This document shows positions 7,501-10,550 of a stretch of DNA of 10,550 nucleotides, piece by piece (position 1 is the first letter of the stretch; the number at the start of each line of letters is the position of its first letter). The stretch covers positions 1 through 10,550 of the forward strand of contig CAZDOD010000099.1 in the NCBI GenBank assembly GCA_964506935.1, in the 5' to 3' direction. Both the position numbers and the translations under genes were made by a program. The stretch comes from CAZDOD01 sp964506935. GTDB lineage: Bacteria; Desulfobacterota; Zymogenia; Zymogenales; Zymogenaceae. The notes beneath the pieces were generated by a model. It ran no database searches and was not told the origin of the DNA. It worked only from the letters and a program-made list of their open reading frames with translations.

Positions 7501-7521
7501 CCCCCCTACCCCCCAAATCCC
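7501..7521 (-). other. G-tract run in the leader of the response regulator gene
   Basis: Read on the reverse strand this is GGG, ATTT, six G, TA, six G, with a further run of five G about 30 bases downstream (7471-7467). If transcription starts near the AT-rich element at 7522-7530, the G-rich tract lies in the mRNA leader. It could form a two-layer or irregular quadruplex, or it may simply be low-complexity sequence. No clear -35/-10 pair was found for this gene. Confidence 0.25.
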
Positions 7522-7600
7522 TTTATAATAGTTTAACACTTACTTGGCGTTATTTGCAATATCTATCTTACCGGACATCCCGTTTTCATGCGACTCTATA

Positions 7601-7628
7601 TTGACAAATCTCAGATGTGGGCTATAAT
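7601..7628 (+). promoter_or_regulatory. Consensus sigma-70 promoter of the small lipoprotein gene
   Basis: TTGACA (7601-7606) and TATAAT (7623-7628) are both perfect hexamers with a 16-base spacer. Transcription should start near 7635, a leader of about 34 nt before the ATG at 7669. The promoter lies inside the longer open frame that begins at 7588, so that upstream ATG cannot be on this transcript. Confidence 0.8.
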
Positions 7629-7668
7629 TTCACTTAATCCTATCCTCAAAAAAGCAAAAGGGGAAAAG

Positions 7669-8040
7669 ATGAGAAGGAAAACCCACCTTATAGTAATCTT
7701 TTTCGTGGTCCTCGCACTTTTTTCGTGCAAAGACATCTTCGGCCCGCTGCCAAAGGACGTAACCTTAAAAGACAGGTTTGACGTCAAGCTCTCCGGGAAA
7801 AGCTACGGGACGCTAAAGCTCATAAAGTGCGTCAATATTGACATCACGAACTGCAAGATAAAAAATCTCGTCATCGAGGATTCGGTAAACATAGAAGTGG
7901 TCAAATCGACCTTTAACGGCGAAGGCACCGCCGTCGTCTCAAAGAAGTGCATGGCCGTCTCGATCTCGGGCTGCAAGTTCACGGGAAATTACGAAAGCCT
8001 CCTGTCTGAGACGAGGTCGATTGACGTCAGGATAAAGTAG
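7669..8040 (+). CDS. Small lipoprotein with short beta-helix-like repeats
   Basis: A 123-residue protein. It begins MRRKTHLIVIFFVVLALFSC: a basic n-region, a hydrophobic stretch and a lipobox-like LFSC, giving the lipidated Cys20 of a type II signal peptide. The mature part is rich in short strands with recurring N/C-x-K-x and V-x-I patterns, for example VNIDITNCKIKNLVIEDSVN (55-74) and MAVSISGCKFTGN (95-107). This resembles the stacked rungs of a small right-handed parallel beta-helix. Function is unknown; the location is probably inner or outer membrane, facing the periplasm. The frame stays open upstream to an ATG at 7588, but I chose 7669. AAAGGGGA sits in ribosome-site position there, the signal peptide begins there, and the promoter at 7601-7628 lies downstream of 7588. 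No clear terminator follows. Confidence 0.75.
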   Translation: MRRKTHLIVIFFVVLALFSCKDIFGPLPKDVTLKDRFDVKLSGKSYGTLKLIKCVNIDITNCKIKNLVIEDSVNIEVVKSTFNGEGTAVVSKKCMAVSISGCKFTGNYESLLSETRSIDVRIK

Positions 8041-8084
8041 ATTTGTGTCGGGGATGAGATAAAACGGCGGCCGGAGATTTTTTC

Positions 8085-8119
8085 TTTGAAATTAGATATT
8101 TGATGTTTAGATCTTTGAG
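8085..8119. repeat. Short degenerate tandem repeat (14-15 nt unit)
   Basis: TTTGA begins at 8085, 8099 and 8114. TTAGATATTTGA (8092-8103) and TTAGATCTTTGA (8107-8118) differ at one of twelve bases, 15 bases apart. A separate exact 10-mer, CGGCCGGAGA, occurs at 8068-8077 and 8151-8160, flanking this element. The region lies between the ends of the converging lipoprotein and pyrE genes and is not coding. Its origin is unclear. Confidence 0.4.
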
Positions 8120-8178
8120 GTTTTTGGGTGCGGCATCGAGAAGGGCCGTTCGGCCGGAGAAAATTTGGTTGGGCCAAA

Positions 8179-8203
8179 TAACGGGTGAATTGAAGCCCCG
8201 TTA
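8179..8203 (-). terminator. Hairpin overlapping the pyrE stop codon, possible terminator
   Basis: TAACGGG (8179-8185) pairs exactly with CCCGTTA (8197-8203) around an 11-base loop; the arm at 8197-8203 includes the pyrE stop codon. Read leftward, the stem is followed by a short TTT only. A second, mutually exclusive stem, ATTTGG (8163-8168) with CCAAAT (8174-8179), is followed leftward by TTTTC. Together they are a plausible but weak pyrE terminator. Confidence 0.4.
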
Positions 8204-8866
8204 CCCCTTTCCAAGGTCAAGAAAAGCTTCAAATATCGACCCCCCGATCCCTAGGGCCTCCGGGCCCCTCTCCCTTACATAGTCGATGATATCTTTCAGC
8301 GTGATTACAGAATAGACCGGGATACCTGTCTTCTCCTCGACGACCTTGGAGAATATCTCGCCGTCGCCCCCCCGCTCCATCCTGTCTACCACGACGATTA
8401 TCCCGACAACGGAAGACCTCGTTGCCCCCGCTATCATCTCAACCGTATCCACCTTGGTCTTCCCGTCTGTGAATACGTCGTCGACGATAAGCGCCCTCTT
8501 TTTTTTGTTTGCGAGATCCGCACCGATAAAGACCCCCGCCTCGCCGTGCCCCTTGGCCTCTTTCCTGTCGTAGGCAAAGCCCTTGTTCTCACCGTATTTT
8601 TTGAAAAGATAAAGCGACGCCGCCGACGCCAGCGATATCCCCTTATATGCCGGGCCGAAGAGGACGTCGAAGGAGTCGACACCGATGTCATTTGCGATCT
8701 TGTCGGCGAGTATCTCACCGAGTTCGCTCAGCCCCGATCCGTCGGCGATCCCGCCGATGTTGATGAAATATGGAGATTTTCTTCCGCTCTTTAGGGTAAA
8801 ATCCCCGAATTTCAACGCCCCGTGATTTATCAGGAGCTCAACCGCCCTCTTTTTTAGATCGTCCAT
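8201..8866 (-). CDS. pyrE: Orotate phosphoribosyltransferase (PyrE)
   Basis: This cytoplasmic enzyme of pyrimidine synthesis joins orotate to PRPP, giving orotidine 5'-phosphate and pyrophosphate. The 221-residue length is normal for the family. Substrate-site signatures are FTLKSGRKSPYF (23-34), which includes K26, and FGPAYKGISLA (70-80). The flexible catalytic loop is YDRKEAKGHGE (99-109), with R101, K102, K105 and H107. The PRPP-binding motif is ALIVDDVFTDGKTKVDT (125-141) with D129/D130; the commoner VDDVITAGT ending is varied here. No Shine-Dalgarno sequence precedes the ATG; the upstream bases are AT-rich, but the N-terminus aligns well with the family and no other start fits. A decayed reading frame ends ten bases upstream, which suggests that pyrE was once the second gene of an operon. 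No other pyrimidine gene is in the window. Confidence 0.95.
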   Translation of the reverse strand: MDDLKKRAVELLINHGALKFGDFTLKSGRKSPYFINIGGIADGSGLSELGEILADKIANDIGVDSFDVLFGPAYKGISLASAASLYLFKKYGENKGFAYDRKEAKGHGEAGVFIGADLANKKKRALIVDDVFTDGKTKVDTVEMIAGATRSSVVGIIVVVDRMERGGDGEIFSKVVEEKTGIPVYSVITLKDIIDYVRERGPEALGIGGSIFEAFLDLGKG

Positions 8867-8876
8867 AATATTTCGT

Positions 8877-9097
8877 TTATTTTATATATACGAGGTCCTT
8901 CAATTTTTCGACCGCCTTTTGAGCCTTCGAGGTATATCTAAAATACTCGATATCACCCGCACTGCCAACTTTAATCCGTTTTTCGTTTAGTGAATCAGAA
9001 GCAAAGCGATATATCTATTTGTATAATATATCTCCGCATCGTAGAGGTCAATAAATATCAGAGATTTTAATTCTATCAAATAAAACCTTTTTTTTAC
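8877..9097 (-). pseudogene. Remnant of a decayed gene directly upstream of pyrE
   Basis: Two overlapping reverse-strand frames read like protein but neither has a start. Frame one (9097 to a TAA at 8989-8987) gives 36 codons including FIDLYDAEIYYTNRYIALLL. Frame two (9014 to a TAA at 8879-8877, with a TAG at 9017-9015) gives 45 codons including RFASDSLNEKRIKVGSAGD and a lysine-rich helical tail, SKAQKAVEKLKDLVYIK. Joined by one frameshift near 9015-9025 they would form one helical C-terminus. The second frame ends ten bases before the pyrE ATG, as expected of an operon partner. Upstream of 9097 a TGA blocks the frame and the sequence becomes AT-rich. I do not recognise the family. A chance open frame or an assembly indel remains possible. 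Confidence 0.4.
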
Positions 9098-9170
9098 AGG
9101 TCATAATAAAAATTTTTGGCCGATTAGAGTCTCGTTTCCATATGACGTCTTTTGATGTCGAAGTTTTTTC

Positions 9171-9199
9171 TTGACATCTTTTTCTTGCAGTGATAGTTT
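9171..9199 (+). promoter_or_regulatory. Sigma-70 promoter of the acyl-CoA dehydrogenase gene
   Basis: TTGACA (9171-9176) is a perfect -35 box. Seventeen bases on, TAGTTT (9194-9199), which overlaps a TGATAGT run, is a weaker -10. The start would be near 9206, inside the operator at 9201-9218, giving a leader of about 95 nt. Confidence 0.6.
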
Positions 9200-9200
9200 A

Positions 9201-9218
9201 TGAATGACTACTCATTCA
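9201..9218. promoter_or_regulatory. FadR-type (TetR-family) operator of the acyl-CoA dehydrogenase gene
   Basis: TGAATGACTACTCATTCA has perfect 7-base arms (8 bases if A9200 and T9219 are counted) around CTAC. As I recall it, the operator consensus of Bacillus subtilis FadR is TGAATGAMTANTCATTCA, and this sequence fits it at every position. FadR of that type is a TetR-family repressor of beta-oxidation genes, released by long-chain acyl-CoA. The site covers the predicted transcription start, so bound repressor should block transcription of the downstream dehydrogenase. The gene for the regulator is outside the window. Confidence 0.8.
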
Positions 9219-9300
9219 TGGGGAGGGTGGTATTTTTTTGGGAAAGACACTATACTTAGAATAATTTATGAAATAGTATATAAATTTAAGGGGGAATAAG

Positions 9301-10550
9301 ATGAGCAATCTAATTGTTGATATGCGCGACGCACGCTTCGTCCTCTACGAGCAGCTCGAGATAGAAAAGCTCACCGAGAGGGATAAATTCAAGGAACACT
9401 CGAAAGACATCTTTGATATGGTCCTTGACGAAGCCGAAAAACTTACGTTAAACGAAATTTTTCCCACGAGCGAAGAGAGCGACAGGGTTGGGGCGCAATA
9501 CGATCCGAAGACCCACCAGGTCACTACGCCTGAAAGTTTCAAGAAAGCCCTCAAGGCCTACAAGGAGGGCGGATGGATCGCCATGGCCGAAAAACCCGAG
9601 GTCGGGGGACAGGGCCTACCCAATTCACTCCACATGGCGTGTACCGAGCTATTCACCGGGGCAAATTTCGCTTTCATCGCCTTTCCGGGCCTCGCCCACG
9701 GTGCAGCCCGCATGATCGAGAATTTCGGCACAGACGAGCAAAAAAACACCTACATGTCCAAGATGTACGAGGGCGAGTGGCTAGGCACGATGTGCCTCAC
9801 AGAGCCGGGTGCCGGATCAGAGGTGGGGGCGACAAAGTGTAAGGCAACACCGAACGACGACGGCACCTACTCCATCGTCGGCACCAAATCATTCATCACC
9901 TCGGGTGAGCACGACCTGTCGGAAAATATCATCCACACCGTACTCGCCAGGATCGAGGGTGACCCGCCGGGGACGAAGGGTATCTCAATCTTTATCGTCC
10001 CGAAATACCTCGTCAAAGAAGACGGCTCACTCGGAGAGAAAAACGATCTCTACTGCAGCGGTATCGAGGAAAAGATGGGAATCCACGGCTCGCCGACAAC
10101 CACCCTCAACTTCGGCGACAACGGAAAATGTGTCGGCTACATGCTCGGAGATCGGATGAAGGGTATGAAAGTCATGTTCACCATGATGAACGAAGAGAGG
10201 ATCTTCGTGGGACTCCAGGGTCTCGCCACGAGCTCCGCAGCATATCTCCATTCCGTCCAGTATGCAAAGGAGCGCGTCCAGGGGCCAAACTACACAAAGA
10301 TGATGGAAAAGGACGCTCCATCCGTCCCGATAATCCAGCATCCCGATGTGAAGAGGATGCTGATCCGCATGAAGGCCTACGTCGAGGGTATGAGGGGGCT
10401 CCAGTACTTTATGGGATACTTGATCGACAATGTCGAGACCACAGACGGCGAAGATAAGGCCCGCTGGCAGGGGCTCCTCGACCTTTTGATCCCTGTCTGC
10501 AAGGGGTACCAGACCGATATGGTATGGGACATCACGGGTCAGGCCATCCA
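9301..10550 (+). CDS. Acyl-CoA dehydrogenase, DmdC-like long form (cut by window edge)
   Basis: This FAD enzyme oxidises an acyl-CoA to the 2,3-enoyl-CoA in beta-oxidation or a related pathway. There are 416 codons before the edge; long-form members have roughly 580-600 residues. The N-terminus (MRDARFVLYEQLEIEKL, 8-24) is the extension typical of the group that includes DmdC, the 3-methylmercaptopropionyl-CoA dehydrogenase. The middle domain shows the FAD/substrate signature MCLTEPGAGSEVGATKCKA (164-182) and GTYSIVGTKSFITSGEHDL (188-206), then GTKGISIFIVPK (224-235). The C-terminal helical domain starts at about 285 (GMKVMFTMMNEERIFVGLQG). The catalytic glutamate of the group is expected past the edge and cannot be checked. 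AAGGGGGA about six bases upstream supports the ATG. The FadR-like box and promoter upstream indicate induction by fatty acyl-CoA. The acyl substrate is unknown; general fatty-acid oxidation is likelier than DMSP breakdown. Confidence 0.92.
   Translation, partial: MSNLIVDMRDARFVLYEQLEIEKLTERDKFKEHSKDIFDMVLDEAEKLTLNEIFPTSEESDRVGAQYDPKTHQVTTPESFKKALKAYKEGGWIAMAEKPEVGGQGLPNSLHMACTELFTGANFAFIAFPGLAHGAARMIENFGTDEQKNTYMSKMYEGEWLGTMCLTEPGAGSEVGATKCKATPNDDGTYSIVGTKSFITSGEHDLSENIIHTVLARIEGDPPGTKGISIFIVPKYLVKEDGSLGEKNDLYCSGIEEKMGIHGSPTTTLNFGDNGKCVGYMLGDRMKGMKVMFTMMNEERIFVGLQGLATSSAAYLHSVQYAKERVQGPNYTKMMEKDAPSVPIIQHPDVKRMLIRMKAYVEGMRGLQYFMGYLIDNVETTDGEDKARWQGLLDLLIPVCKGYQTDMVWDITGQAI

Noticed and set aside
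7544..7558. TTGGC...TTGC resembling a sigma-54 promoter
   Set aside because: Only eight bases separate the GG and GC elements instead of the required ten, and no gene is suitably placed.
8068..8203. CRISPR-like or mobile element array near pyrE
   Set aside because: Units are only 14-15 nt, degenerate and without spacers, and there is no transposase or terminal inverted repeat.
9301..10550. Assignment of the dehydrogenase as DmdC of DMSP degradation
   Set aside because: The family resemblance is real, but the long-form group has several substrates, no other dmd gene is present and the FadR-like box points to fatty acids.

Overview
The window looks like a scaffolded draft or metagenome-assembled contig from a free-living Gram-negative bacterium; a run of ten Ns at 5818-5827 marks an assembly gap. 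A delta-proteobacterial/Desulfobacterota-like source is my inference. It rests on the long PilZ-plus-HEAT protein, the PAS/receiver regulator with a C-terminal Cys cluster, the DmdC-like acyl-CoA dehydrogenase and an OFA-type transporter. No single marker proves the lineage. I see no rRNA, tRNA, CRISPR array, insertion sequence or phage gene.

Layout. 1-267 (-) is the N-terminus of an OFA-family MFS transporter cut by the window edge. 268-787 is a divergent regulatory region with the transporter promoter, an 18-bp palindromic operator and, on the + strand, a perfect TTGACA-17-TATAAT promoter. 788-3469 (+) is a PilZ-like/HEAT-repeat protein of 893 aa. A long hairpin then leads into 3561-5726 (+), a membrane-bound hybrid histidine kinase. 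After the gap come a small secreted beta-repeat protein (5862-6314, -) and a REC-PAS response regulator (6442-7419, -). A small lipoprotein (7669-8040, +) follows; its own promoter shows that the longer reading frame starts too early. Then come a short degenerate repeat, pyrE (8201-8866, -), the apparent remnant of a decayed gene directly upstream of pyrE (8877-9097, -), and an acyl-CoA dehydrogenase (9301 to beyond the edge, +).

How the parts relate. The clearest regulatory logic joins the two ends. TGAATGACTACTCATTCA (9201-9218) covers the expected transcription start of the acyl-CoA dehydrogenase. It fits the published operator consensus of Bacillus-type TetR-family FadR, the fatty-acid-degradation repressor. 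A 16/18-identical copy (400-417) sits just upstream of the transporter promoter. An acyl-CoA-responsive regulator therefore probably controls both the dehydrogenase and the transporter. The kinase carries its own receiver and the response regulator lies nearby on the other strand, but nothing in the sequence proves that they form a pair.

Most of the window is ordinary chromosomal gene content. I found no convincing new defence or mobile system. The points most worth a second look are the shared FadR-like operators, the decayed gene ahead of pyrE, the inter-cistronic hairpin before a kinase gene that lacks a Shine-Dalgarno sequence, and the two small envelope proteins with repeat folds.
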